Assembly: GCA_052387695.1 (NCBI GenBank)
Contig: JBQTIX010000024.1
Location: 77,876-141,875, forward strand
Direction of reading: 5' to 3'
DNA from: Panacagrimonas sp052387695
GTDB taxonomy: Bacteria > Pseudomonadota > Gammaproteobacteria > Nevskiales > Nevskiaceae
DNA length: 64,000 nucleotides
Under the pieces are notes generated by a model. It did no database searches, was not told the DNA's origin, and saw only the letters and a list, made by a program, of their open reading frames with translations. Position numbers and translations under genes: made by a program. Shown piece after piece: positions 25,132 through 33,710 of this stretch (position 1 is its first letter; every line of letters starts with the position of its first letter).

Positions 25132-26127
25132 TTGAACGATTCCAATCTGACCGATCCGCGCGCCAGCGCCGCCCGCCTGTGGGCGGGCGAACGGCTCGCG
25201 CTTCCCCAATTCGACTTCGCGCCCGCCTCGGCCGACGCCAGCTTCCGCCGCTACTTCCGCGTCCGCGCCGACGACGGTCTGAGCTGGATCGTGATGGATG
25301 CGCCGCCTGAAAAGGAAAACTGCGAACCCTTCGTGCGCATCGCCGCCCTGATGCAGGAGGCCGGCCTCAACGTGCCGCAGGTGCTGGCGCAGGATCGCGA
25401 ACGCGGATACCTGCTGCTCAGCGATCTCGGTCGCCAGACCTACCTGCACGTCATCGACGCCGACAACGCCGATGCGCTGTTCGAAGACGCGCTCGATGCG
25501 CTGGTGAAATGGCAGGGCGCGTCCAGACCCGGCGTGCTGCCGGCCTACGATCGCGCGCTGTTGGAGCGCGAGCTGGCGCTGTTCCCCGACTGGTTTGTCG
25601 ACCGACACCTGGGCCGCCGCTTCACGCCCGATCAGGCCAGCGCCTGGCGCGAGGTCTGCGATCTGCTGCTGGACTCGGCCTTGGCACAGCCACAGGTGTT
25701 CGTGCACCGCGATTTCATGCCGCGCAATCTCATGCACTCGACGCCCGATCCCGGCGTGCTGGATTTTCAGGATGCGGTCTACGGCCCGGTCACTTACGAC
25801 GTCGTGTGCCTGTTCAAGGATGCCTTCCTGTCCTGGCCGGTCGAGCGCGTCCGGACATGGACCGCGCGCTATCGCGACAAGGCCGCCTTCGCCGGAATCC
25901 CGCAACCTGAAAACTTCCAGCGCGCGTTCGACTGGATGGGCGTGCAGCGGCACCTGAAAGTACTCGGCATCTTCGCCCGCATCCGGCATCGCGACGGCAA
26001 GCCGCAGTACCTGGACGACGCGCCGCGATTCGTGAACTACGTGCGTGAAGTCGCCGCGCGATGGCCCGAGCTGGCGCCATTGCTGCGTCTGTTCGACGAG
26101 CTGAATCTGCGGACGAGCGCGTCGTGA
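25132..26127 (+). CDS. amgK: N-acetylmuramate/N-acetylglucosamine kinase AmgK
   Basis: A 331-residue aminoglycoside-phosphotransferase-fold kinase that phosphorylates the anomeric hydroxyl of MurNAc in cell-wall recycling. SFRRYFRV is the N-terminal nucleotide motif, LLLSDLGRQTYL the hinge, VHRDFMPRNLM the catalytic loop and VLDFQDAVYGPVTYDVVCLFKDAF the metal loop. There is no nearby ATG; TTG at 25132 starts the protein in line with family length. Its stop overlaps the GTG start of murU in the sequence GTGA. AmgK-MurU bypasses MurA and confers fosfomycin tolerance in Pseudomonas (known of the family). Confidence 0.92.
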   Translation: MNDSNLTDPRASAARLWAGERLALPQFDFAPASADASFRRYFRVRADDGLSWIVMDAPPEKENCEPFVRIAALMQEAGLNVPQVLAQDRERGYLLLSDLGRQTYLHVIDADNADALFEDALDALVKWQGASRPGVLPAYDRALLERELALFPDWFVDRHLGRRFTPDQASAWREVCDLLLDSALAQPQVFVHRDFMPRNLMHSTPDPGVLDFQDAVYGPVTYDVVCLFKDAFLSWPVERVRTWTARYRDKAAFAGIPQPENFQRAFDWMGVQRHLKVLGIFARIRHRDGKPQYLDDAPRFVNYVREVAARWPELAPLLRLFDELNLRTSAS

Positions 26128-26804
26128 AGGCGATGATCCTCGCCGCCGGCCGCGGCGAGCGGATGCGACCGCTCACGGACCTTCTGCCCAAGCCCCTGCT
26201 GCCGCTGGCAGGGCAGCCGCTGATCGTGCACATGATCGAACGTCTGGCGCGCGCGGGCGTGCGCGATCTCGTGATCAACCTCGGCTATCGCGGCGAGCAG
26301 ATCGCCGACCACCTGGGCGACGGCGCGCGCTGGGGCGTGCGCATCGCGTATTCGGACGAGGGCGATCCGCCGCTGGAAACCGGCGGCGGCGTGTTCCGCG
26401 CGCTGGAGCTTCTTGGCGACGAGCCCATCCTGCTGGTCAACGCCGATGTCTACTCCGACTTCAATTTCACGGCGCTGGCTGCCCGGGCGCAGCGCCTGCC
26501 GGAGCGCGAACTCGCGCATCTCGTCCTGGTGCCCAACCCGGCCCATCGCCCGGATGGAGATTTCGTGCTGCGCGACGGTCGCGTGCTCAACGAGGGCGAG
26601 CCACGCCTGACTTTCAGCGGCATCTCGATCCTGCGGCCGGAACTGTTCTTCCAGTGCGAGGAGGGTCGTTTTCCGCTGGCGCCGCTGCTGCGTCGCGCCG
26701 CCGCCTGCGGGCAAATCGGCGGTGAGCGGTTCGACGGGTACTGGTCAGATGTCGGCACGCCGGAGCGTCTGGCGGAGCTGGAAGCGAGGATGGCCTCATG
26801 TTGA
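26124..26804 (+). CDS. murU: N-acetylmuramate alpha-1-phosphate uridylyltransferase MurU
   Basis: A 226-residue nucleotidyltransferase that turns MurNAc-1-phosphate into UDP-MurNAc. MILAAGRGERMRPLTDLLPKPLLPLAG is the nucleotide-binding signature, ETGGGVFRAL and LLVNADVYSDF (metal Asp) follow, and FSGISILRPELF and YWSDVGTPERL close the fold. GTG 26124 overlaps the amgK stop; ATG 26133 is an alternative. It overlaps uup by seven bases at the other end, so amgK-murU-uup form one unit. Confidence 0.93.
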   Translation: MKAMILAAGRGERMRPLTDLLPKPLLPLAGQPLIVHMIERLARAGVRDLVINLGYRGEQIADHLGDGARWGVRIAYSDEGDPPLETGGGVFRALELLGDEPILLVNADVYSDFNFTALAARAQRLPERELAHLVLVPNPAHRPDGDFVLRDGRVLNEGEPRLTFSGISILRPELFFQCEEGRFPLAPLLRRAAACGQIGGERFDGYWSDVGTPERLAELEARMASC

Positions 26805-28672
26805 TTGCTTTGCGTCGTTTGAGCCTGCGCTTCGGCTCCACCGTCCTGCTCGATGCCGCCGACTTGCAGATCGAACGCGGCGAGCGCGTGGCCGTGCTTG
26901 GACGCAACGGCATGGGGAAGTCCACCCTGCTCAAGCTGATCGAGGGAGAACTCGCGCCGGACGAGGGCGAGATCGTTCGCGCGCAGAGCCTGCGCATCGC
27001 GCGGCTGGTGCAGGAGGTGCCGCAGGGCATCGAGGGCACGGTGTTCGATGTGGTGGCTGTCGGGTTGGGCGAAGCCGGGCGGGTGCTGGCGAAATTCGAG
27101 CACCTGGTTCACGAGCATCCGGACCGGCTGGAGGAGATCGGCCGCTTGCAGGCGCGCATCGAGACGCTCGGTGCCTGGGCACTGGACGCCAAGGTGCGCG
27201 AGGCGATCTCGCGCGTGCAGGCCGACGAATCGGCGCTGTTCGAACAACTCTCGGGCGGGCTCAAGCGCCGCGTGCTGCTGGCGCAGGCCCTGGTGCGCGA
27301 TCCGGACCTGCTGCTGCTGGACGAGCCGACCAACCATCTGGATGTCGAGTCGATCGAATGGCTGGAAAATTTCCTGCTCGGCTTCGACGGCGCGGCGCTG
27401 ATTGTCACCCACGACCGCGCGTTCCTGCGCCGGCTGGCGACGCGTATCGTCGAGCTTGATCGCGGATATCTGACCGACTGGCCGGGCGATTACGATAACT
27501 TCCTGCGGCGCAAGGAGGAGCGTGCGCACGCGGAGTCGCAGGAGCGCGCGCTGTTCGACAAGCGACTGGCGCAGGAAGAAGCCTGGATTCGCAAGGGCAT
27601 CGAGGCGCGGCGCACGCGCAACATGGGCCGCGTGCAGCGCCTGCTGGAGATGCGCCAGCAGTTCAGTGCGCGGCGCAACGCGCCGGGCAAGGCCAACATG
27701 GACATCGTCGAGGCGCAGCGTTCGGGCAAGCTGGTGTGCGAGGCCAAGAAGATCAGTTACGGGATCGGCGGCCAGACGCTGGTGCGGAATTTTTCGACCA
27801 CCGTGCTGCGCGGCGATCGACTCGGCCTGATCGGCCGCAACGGTGTGGGCAAGACCACCCTGATCCGACTGATGCTCGGCCAGCTCGCGCCGGCGTCCGG
27901 CGAGGTCAAGCTGGGCACGAATTTGCAGATTGCCTACTTCGACCAGTTGCGTGGCGGGCTGGACGAGAACCAGGCGGTGTTCGAGGTGATCGGAGCGGGC
28001 AAGGATTACGTCGAGGTCGGCGGTCGCCAGCAGCACGTCATGGGGTACTTGCAGGACTTCCTGTTCACGCCCGACCGCGCGCGCAGCCCGGTGCGCTCGC
28101 TGTCGGGCGGGGAGCGCAACCGGCTGCTGCTGGCGCGCCTGTTCGCGCGGCCGTCCAACCTGCTGGTGCTGGACGAGCCGACCAACGACCTCGACCTGGA
28201 AACGCTGGAACTGCTCGAAGAACTCTTGCTGGAATACAGCGGCACGGTGCTGCTGGTGTCGCACGATCGCGCGTTTCTCGATGCGGTGGTGACGCGCACC
28301 CTGGTGTTTGAGGGTGAAGGGCGGGTGGGCGAGTACGTGGGCGGCTACGCTGACTGGGTCCGGCAGCGTCCCGCCACGATACCGGCCGCGCGCGCGGTGA
28401 AGCCTGCGTTCGCCGCTCCGGCCGCTCCGGCGGCCAAGCCGGCAGGGCTCAACTCGAAGGAGAGGCGCGAACTCGACGAACTGCCAGGTCGGATTGAAAA
28501 GCTGGAAACCGAGCAGGCGGCCCTCGCCGAGACGATCAGTTCGTCCGGCTTGTATGACCAAAACCGGGGCAAGGCGATCGAAATGCAGTCGCGCCTGTCC
28601 GAGCTGGGGCAGACTCTGAGCCGGACGTACGCGCGCTGGGAAGAACTCGAAGCTATGAGGTCGCGTCCGTAG
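26798..28672 (+). CDS. uup: ABC-F family ATPase Uup
   Basis: A 624-residue protein with two ABC cassettes and no membrane domain. Cassette 1 has GRNGMGKST (residues ~36-44), LSGGLKRR and LDEPTNHLD. Cassette 2 has GRNGVGKTT, LSGGERNRLL and LDEPTNDLD. The interdomain linker is charged and helical (KEERAHAESQERALF). After an Ala/Pro-rich stretch, the last ~80 residues form a coiled coil (KERRELDELPGRIEKLETEQAALAE) that in Uup binds DNA. ABC-F proteins act on ribosomes or DNA structures. Last gene of the amgK-murU-uup unit. Confidence 0.92.
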   Translation: MLIALRRLSLRFGSTVLLDAADLQIERGERVAVLGRNGMGKSTLLKLIEGELAPDEGEIVRAQSLRIARLVQEVPQGIEGTVFDVVAVGLGEAGRVLAKFEHLVHEHPDRLEEIGRLQARIETLGAWALDAKVREAISRVQADESALFEQLSGGLKRRVLLAQALVRDPDLLLLDEPTNHLDVESIEWLENFLLGFDGAALIVTHDRAFLRRLATRIVELDRGYLTDWPGDYDNFLRRKEERAHAESQERALFDKRLAQEEAWIRKGIEARRTRNMGRVQRLLEMRQQFSARRNAPGKANMDIVEAQRSGKLVCEAKKISYGIGGQTLVRNFSTTVLRGDRLGLIGRNGVGKTTLIRLMLGQLAPASGEVKLGTNLQIAYFDQLRGGLDENQAVFEVIGAGKDYVEVGGRQQHVMGYLQDFLFTPDRARSPVRSLSGGERNRLLLARLFARPSNLLVLDEPTNDLDLETLELLEELLLEYSGTVLLVSHDRAFLDAVVTRTLVFEGEGRVGEYVGGYADWVRQRPATIPAARAVKPAFAAPAAPAAKPAGLNSKERRELDELPGRIEKLETEQAALAETISSSGLYDQNRGKAIEMQSRLSELGQTLSRTYARWEELEAMRSRP

Positions 28673-28726
28673 CACAGGGCCTGTCGTATCAGTCCCGTCC
28701 GTTGAAACTGCATACCCCACACCGCC

Positions 28727-29227
28727 ATGACCCGCCGAAATTTTCTCTCGACTCTCTTCGGGGCCGCCGCTGTCGCGGCCACCTCCTCGCTGGCCGCCGT
28801 CGAAGCGGCGTTCACCAGGCTCACCAAGGCCAAGTCCGAGTGGAAGAAGCTGCTTCCCGCGCCGGCCTACGCCGTGTTGTTCGAGGAAGACACCGAGCGC
28901 CCCGGCACCAGCGCCCTGCTCAAGGAAAAGCGCCCCGGCACCTTCGTCTGCGCCGCCTGTTACCTGCCCTTGTTCGATGCGAAGACCAAGTACGAATCCG
29001 GCACCGGCTGGCCCAGTTTCTTCGACGCGATTCCCGGCGCCCTTGGCCAAAGCACCGACTACAAGCTGATCCTGCCGCGCACCGAGTACCACTGCGGGCG
29101 TTGTGATGGCCACCAGGGGCATGTGTTCGATGACGGCCCGCCGCCCACGCGCCTGCGGTACTGCAACAACGGCGTGGCGCTCAACTTCGTGCCCGCGGGC
29201 GAGAAGCTGCCGGAGTTGCGTTCATGA
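28727..29227 (+). CDS. msrB: Exported peptide-methionine (R)-S-oxide reductase MsrB
   Basis: A 166-residue MsrB with a twin-arginine export signal: TRRNFLSTLFGAAAVAATSSLAA. The mature enzyme has zinc-binding CAAC and CGRC pairs, ESGTGWPSFFDA, and catalytic Cys in RYCNNGVALNF. It reduces Met-R-sulfoxide in envelope proteins. TAT export fits a protein folded around zinc before transport. Its stop overlaps the msrA ATG (ATGA), so an R/S repair pair is made together. Confidence 0.92.
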   Translation: MTRRNFLSTLFGAAAVAATSSLAAVEAAFTRLTKAKSEWKKLLPAPAYAVLFEEDTERPGTSALLKEKRPGTFVCAACYLPLFDAKTKYESGTGWPSFFDAIPGALGQSTDYKLILPRTEYHCGRCDGHQGHVFDDGPPPTRLRYCNNGVALNFVPAGEKLPELRS

Positions 29228-29811
29228 TGAGGATCCTGGTTCTTGTACTGATGTTCGCGGGTGGCGCCGCACAGGCGCAAACCGCTAGTTCCAAGGCGAT
29301 CTTCGCCGGCGGCTGCTTCTGGTGCACCGAGTCGGATTACGAAAAACTCGACGGTGTTCTATCGGCGGTCTCGGGGTTCACCGGCGGACACGTGATCAAG
29401 CCGACGTACGAACAGACCGGCAGCGGCGATACCGGCCACACGGAGGCGGTGGAGATCACCTTCGACCCAGCCCGGATCAGCTACGCGAAACTGGTCGAAT
29501 ACTTCTGGAAGCACCACGATCCCTTCGACGGCCATGGCCAGTTCTGCGACCAGGGCAGCCAGTACCGGCCGGGGATCTTTTATCTCGACGACGAGCAGAA
29601 GAAGATCGCTGAGGCGAGCCGCGACGAGACGCAGAAGCTGTTCAAGGAAAAAATCCTCACCGAGATCACCAAGGCCACCGCGTTCTGGCCAGCGGAGGAT
29701 TACCACCAGGATTATTACAAGAACAACCCGCTGCGCTATCGCTACTACCGCTCGGGCTGCGGCCGGGACGCGCGCGTCGGCGAAATCTGGAAGAACGCCG
29801 GAAAGGAGTGA
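29224..29811 (+). CDS. msrA: Exported peptide-methionine (S)-S-oxide reductase MsrA
   Basis: A 195-residue MsrA. The first ~20 residues (ILVLVLMFAGGAAQAQT) are a Sec signal, followed by the active site FAGGCFWCTESDYE. Conserved blocks include GHTEAVEITFDP, YWKHHDP-type YFWKHHDPF, QGSQYRPGIFY and AEDYHQDYYKNNP. It complements MsrB for the S-epimer in the periplasm. The reducing partner is not encoded here. Intergenic palindrome at 29829 follows. Confidence 0.92.
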   Translation: MMRILVLVLMFAGGAAQAQTASSKAIFAGGCFWCTESDYEKLDGVLSAVSGFTGGHVIKPTYEQTGSGDTGHTEAVEITFDPARISYAKLVEYFWKHHDPFDGHGQFCDQGSQYRPGIFYLDDEQKKIAEASRDETQKLFKEKILTEITKATAFWPAEDYHQDYYKNNPLRYRYYRSGCGRDARVGEIWKNAGKE

Positions 29812-29828
29812 GGTCGCATCGGGGGGGC

Positions 29829-29853
29829 GGTGGATGCGCTTCGCTTATCCACC
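29829..29853. repeat. Short REP-like palindrome (GGTGGAT...ATCCACC)
   Basis: Seven-base perfect arms at 29829-29835 and 29847-29853 enclose GC-rich GCGCTTCGCTT. This form resembles widespread proteobacterial intergenic palindromes with GGTGG(G/A)T...CCACC arms. It lies between convergent msrA and acpH. No second copy was found in the window. Confidence 0.45.
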
Positions 29854-29893
29854 CTACACCGCACCGACTTGTTCCCCGATTCCGGCGCTTCGA

Positions 29894-30499
29894 TCAGGGT
29901 CCGCAGGAGATCTGCGAGTTCATCGTCGCGGTCAGATCTCCCAGCAAACGCCGCATCTGCGGTTGCAAGATCGCGCACATGTCGGTCCAGCACCGGCCTG
30001 CCGCGATCAGACGCTCGGGTTCGCGCATGCGTGCTGCCGTCCGCTCGATCGCCCGCCCGATGCCAGGGTCGGACGCATAGGACATCAGCAGGTCGGCGAA
30101 ACCCGCGGCCGTGGGCGCCCGGCCACCGCCCCGGATAAACCAGGGTTCCGCCAGAGCCATCGCCAGCCCGCAGCGGATCGCGAAGTCGGGCAGCGCTTCC
30201 TGCGGCGAGAAATCCGGCCAGAGCGCCGCGAGCGCACGATCCGCCGCCAGGTCGAGCACGATGCCCGCATAGCGGCGTTCCCCCTCGGAGAAAAGACCGC
30301 GTGCTTCCCGCATCACGGAGTGTCGGTCGGTCGCCGCATCGACCTTGCGATGCAGGCGGATACCGAGCGCGATGTCGTCCGGATAGGCCGACAGATCCGA
30401 CCCGCGAACCACGTCGCCCAGCACGCTGCCGGCCAGCGACGTCTGTGTTCGATCGGCGAGCCAGAGGTGGGCGAGGAAGTTCGTGGCGAGGTCCTGCAA
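29894..30499 (-). CDS. acpH: ACP phosphodiesterase-like protein (DUF479, AcpH family)
   Basis: A ~201-residue HD-like metalloenzyme family whose E. coli member releases the phosphopantetheine arm from acyl carrier protein. NFLAHLWLAD is the diagnostic N-terminus, SLAGSVLGDVVRG and GIRLHRKVDAATDRHSVMREA carry His/Asp ligands, and YAGIVLDLAADRAL follows. No ATG lies near the expected start; TTG at 30499 is my best guess, and the open frame continues upstream to 30616. It is divergent from the YgfB gene with overlapping regulatory space of ~110 bases. Confidence 0.8.
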   Translation of the reverse strand: MQDLATNFLAHLWLADRTQTSLAGSVLGDVVRGSDLSAYPDDIALGIRLHRKVDAATDRHSVMREARGLFSEGERRYAGIVLDLAADRALAALWPDFSPQEALPDFAIRCGLAMALAEPWFIRGGGRAPTAAGFADLLMSYASDPGIGRAIERTAARMREPERLIAAGRCWTDMCAILQPQMRRLLGDLTATMNSQISCGP

Positions 30500-30608
30500 G
30501 GTCGGGTACGGGCTTTTTTGCAGTGTGACCCGAATCCTTGCACGGCCCCGGTTCGCGAGTCCGATCCGCGCAGTCGGGCAGCTACGGCGGCGCCTTATAC
30601 TCCGACCC

Positions 30609-31166
30609 ATGTCCACGACCGTTCATTACGCCGAACTGGCCGAAATTCTTCGGCTCCTCAGCTATCCCGAGCCGCCGTCCAGCTTTCACGGCGCCATCTG
30701 CGGCGCCCTGTGCGCCGAGCCGCTGGAACACTTGTCGCCCGAATCCCTGCTGGAAGGCGCCGACGGTCCGGATGAGCGCGCCCGCGAATTCCTGATCCGC
30801 CTGCGCGACGAGAGCAATGCCTCGCTGCTGTCGGCAGAGATGGATTTCGAGCCGCTGCTGCCCGAGGACGAGTGGCCGTTGTCCTCGCGGGTCGAGGCGC
30901 TGGCGGCCTGGTGCGGGGGCTTTCTGTATGGTCTTTCGAGCCGGCGAAAACTCGATCTGAAGACGTTTTCGGAGGAGGCGCGCGAGACCCTGCGCGACTT
31001 CACACAATTCACCCAGGCCGGGTTTGACGCCGCCGGTGAACCGGAAACCGAGGAAGCTGCATACGCCGAGCTGGTGGAGTACGTGAGGGTGGGCGCGCAA
31101 CTGCTGTTCCTGGAACTGCGTCCGCGTCCGCCTTCGATCGACAACGAGTCCTCAACCGTTCACTAA
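30609..31166 (+). CDS. UPF0149/YgfB family protein
   Basis: A 185-residue helical protein of the YecA/YgfB family. SSFHGAICGALCAEP near the N-terminus and EALAAWCGGFLYGLS in the middle are the family motifs; EEAAYAELVEYVRVGAQLLF closes it. In Pseudomonas YgfB has been linked to antitoxin-type regulation of amidase expression; elsewhere its role is open. The gene leads the conserved ygfB-pepP-ubiH-ubiI-type operon, and its TAA overlaps the pepP ATG by one base. Confidence 0.88.
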   Translation: MSTTVHYAELAEILRLLSYPEPPSSFHGAICGALCAEPLEHLSPESLLEGADGPDERAREFLIRLRDESNASLLSAEMDFEPLLPEDEWPLSSRVEALAAWCGGFLYGLSSRRKLDLKTFSEEARETLRDFTQFTQAGFDAAGEPETEEAAYAELVEYVRVGAQLLFLELRPRPPSIDNESSTVH

Positions 31167-32494
31167 TGGCTGCCATGAAACTGAACCCTGTCCAGCGAAT
31201 GGAACATGCCGCGCGTCGCGTGGAGCTGATGCGCCGCATCGGCAAGGATGCGGTGGCCATCGTGCCCGCCGCGAGCGAGGTCATCCGTGCGCGCGACACG
31301 CATTACCGCTTCCGCCAGAACAGCGATTTCGCCTACCTGACCGGCTTTGCCGAACCCGATTCGGTCGCAGTGCTCGCGCCGGGTCGCGAGGACGGCGAGT
31401 TCGTGCTGTTCGTGCGGCCCAAGGACAAGGAGCGCGAGATCTGGAACGGGCGCCGTGCGGGTCCTGTCGGCGCGGTTCGTGGGTTTGACGCCGACGAAGC
31501 GTTCGACATCGGCGAGCTCGAAAACGAATTACCGAAGCTGCTCGCCGGCCGCGAGGTGGTGCATTACAGCCTCGGCGAGTTCCCGGAGATGGACGCGCGC
31601 ATCGCGCGCATCACGCGCCACCTGCGCGAGATTTCGCGGCGCGGCGCGGCGGCGCCGACGACCATCGTCGCGCTGGAATCGACGCTGCACGAGATGCGCC
31701 TGATCAAGCGGCCGGAAGAAGTCGCACTGCTGCGCAGAGCATCGGAAGTGTCCGCCAACGCGCACGTGCGCGCCATGCGCGCCACCCGGCCCGGCAAGTA
31801 CGAGTGGCAGATCGCTTCGGAAATCCACTCCGAGTTCGACGCCAATGACATGCAGCCGGGCTACGGCTCCATCGTCGGTGGCGGCGACAACGCCTGCATC
31901 CTTCACTACACGGAGAACGACGCGAAGCTGCGCGGCGGCGACCTGCTGCTGATCGACGCGGGCGGCGAGCTGGCCGGCTACACCGCAGACATCACCCGCA
32001 CGTTTCCGGTCAATGGCCGGTTCACGGCCGAGCAGAAGGCGGTGTACGAGGTGGTGCTCGAAGCGCAGAAAGCCGCGCTGCGGCAGATGAAGCCGGGCGT
32101 TTCGTCGGGCAAGCCGCACGAGGCGGCGACCAAAGCACTGACCGCGGGCATGGTCGAACTGGGCCTGCTCAAGGGCAGGCCCGCGCAACTCATCAAGGAC
32201 GAGAAGCACCGCCAGTTCTACATGCACGGCACCGGCCACTGGCTGGGCATGGACGTGCACGACGTCGGTCGCTACAAGATCGGCGACAAGCACCGGCCGT
32301 TCGAGCCGGGCATGGTGATGACCGTCGAGCCGGGGCTGTATATCGCGCCGGGCACGCCGGGTATTCCGCGCAAGTTCTGGGGTATCGGCGTGCGCATCGA
32401 GGACGATGTGCTCATCACCGCGGAGGGCCACGAGGTGCTGACCGGGGGTGTGCCCAAGACGGTGAAGGACATCGAGCAGCTGATGGCCGCGTGA
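31166..32494 (+). CDS. pepP: Xaa-Pro aminopeptidase PepP
   Basis: A 442-residue dinuclear-metal (Mn) peptidase removing N-terminal residues before proline. The N-terminal domain has the family FRQNSDFAYLTGF. The pita-bread domain shows the metal ligands: DAGGELAGYTADITRTFP (two Asp), HGTGHWLGMDVHD (His), TVEPGLY (Glu) and GIGVRIEDDVLIT (Glu). Start ATG 31166 overlaps the previous stop; ATG 31175 is also possible. Placement before ubiquinone hydroxylases is conserved in gammaproteobacteria. Confidence 0.94.
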   Translation: MAAMKLNPVQRMEHAARRVELMRRIGKDAVAIVPAASEVIRARDTHYRFRQNSDFAYLTGFAEPDSVAVLAPGREDGEFVLFVRPKDKEREIWNGRRAGPVGAVRGFDADEAFDIGELENELPKLLAGREVVHYSLGEFPEMDARIARITRHLREISRRGAAAPTTIVALESTLHEMRLIKRPEEVALLRRASEVSANAHVRAMRATRPGKYEWQIASEIHSEFDANDMQPGYGSIVGGGDNACILHYTENDAKLRGGDLLLIDAGGELAGYTADITRTFPVNGRFTAEQKAVYEVVLEAQKAALRQMKPGVSSGKPHEAATKALTAGMVELGLLKGRPAQLIKDEKHRQFYMHGTGHWLGMDVHDVGRYKIGDKHRPFEPGMVMTVEPGLYIAPGTPGIPRKFWGIGVRIEDDVLITAEGHEVLTGGVPKTVKDIEQLMAA

Positions 32495-33708
32495 TGACCG
32501 GCGAGGTCGATGTCGCCATCGTCGGCGGCGGTCTGGTGGGTTGCGGCCTGGCCGTGGCCCTGTCGAGTCAGAATCGTCGCATCGCGCTGATCGAAGCGTT
32601 TCCACCACGATCCGAATCACCTGCCTGGGACGAGCGCTGCATCGGCCTCAACGCGGCCTCGCGACGCATCCTCGATGCGATCGGCGTCTGGGACGCGCTG
32701 GCGGACAGCGCCGAACCGATCCGCTCCACCCACATTTCCGAGCGCGGCCGTTTCGGCAGCGCGCGCTTCACTGCTGGGGACGCGGGGCTCGAAGCGCTCG
32801 GCTACAACACGCCGCTGAGAGCGATCAATGACGTGTTGTGGCGGAACGCGCGTGCGATCCCGAACGTACGGATCATCATGCCCGCAAGCCTCGGCCGCAT
32901 GGACGTGCTCGCTCATGACGTGGTCCTTTCCGCGCAGGCAGAAGGCGCCGAGGACGTGGTGCTGCGTGCGAAGCTGGTCGTCGCGGCGGACGGCGCGCGA
33001 TCCGCCGTGCGCGACCGCCTGGGTCTGAACGCGGACACGCGCGACTACGGCCAGTCCGCCGTCGTCACGGCCGTACGGCCCCGGCACGCGCACCAGGGCG
33101 TGGCCTACGAGCGCTTCCTGCCCACCGGCCCGCTGGCCCTGTTGCCCAAGCCGGACGACGCCGAGGGTCACGCCTGCTCGCTGGTGTGGACCCTGCCGAC
33201 CGGACGCGCCGCCGAACTCTGTGCTCTGGAGGCGGACGTCTTCACCCGGCTCGCGCAGGACCATTTCGGCGAACGGCTTGGCCCGTTCCATGCGCTCGGC
33301 AAGCGCGGCAGCTATCCGCTGAGCCGCGTGATGAGCCAGTCCCTTCGCGCGCCGCGCACCGTGTTCATCGGCAACGCCGCACAGACCCTGCACCCGGTCG
33401 CGGCGCAGGGATTCAATCTTGGGCTGCGCGACGCCGCGACCCTGGCCGACCTGCTGCTGGATGCATTCGATCCCGGTGACGAGAGGGTGCTGAGCGAATA
33501 CGAATCACGTCGGTGCAAGGATCGCGAGCGGGTGTCGGACTTCACCGATCAACTCGTGCGCCTGTTCTCCAATTCCCTGCCCGGCCTACGCGGTCTGCGC
33601 CACCTGGGCCTGCTCGCCATCGACCTCGACACGCCGGCGCGCGATGCGATCCTGCGCCAGAACCTCGGTTTCGGCGGGCCGGTGCCGCGCCTCGCGCGAG
33701 GGCCCTGA
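32494..33708 (+). CDS. ubiH: 2-octaprenyl-6-methoxyphenol hydroxylase UbiH
   Basis: A 404-residue FAD monooxygenase of the ubiquinone pathway. VAIVGGGLVGCGLAVAL binds the ADP part of FAD, DERCIGLNAASRRIL is the UbiH-family substrate-side block, VVAADGARSAVR is the DG motif, and IGNAAQTLHPVAAQGFNLGLRDA is the second FAD motif. That last motif reads GNAAQTLHP rather than the GDAAHxxxP of most flavin hydroxylases, as is common in UbiH. ATG 32494 (or GTG 32491) overlaps the pepP stop. It is followed three bases later by a paralogous hydroxylase. Confidence 0.92.
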   Translation: MTGEVDVAIVGGGLVGCGLAVALSSQNRRIALIEAFPPRSESPAWDERCIGLNAASRRILDAIGVWDALADSAEPIRSTHISERGRFGSARFTAGDAGLEALGYNTPLRAINDVLWRNARAIPNVRIIMPASLGRMDVLAHDVVLSAQAEGAEDVVLRAKLVVAADGARSAVRDRLGLNADTRDYGQSAVVTAVRPRHAHQGVAYERFLPTGPLALLPKPDDAEGHACSLVWTLPTGRAAELCALEADVFTRLAQDHFGERLGPFHALGKRGSYPLSRVMSQSLRAPRTVFIGNAAQTLHPVAAQGFNLGLRDAATLADLLLDAFDPGDERVLSEYESRRCKDRERVSDFTDQLVRLFSNSLPGLRGLRHLGLLAIDLDTPARDAILRQNLGFGGPVPRLARGP

Positions 33709-33710
33709 GC

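Noticed and set aside
21403..25989. Very long open frame on the minus strand running through lptD, the PLP gene and amgK
   Set aside because: Only the first 751 codons at the low-coordinate end match LptD. The rest is in other frames of established genes with high GC and few stops.
26450..29122. 890-codon minus-strand frame opposite murU-uup-msrB
   Set aside because: It is antisense to three confident genes and has low-complexity, Arg/His-rich composition typical of a GC shadow.
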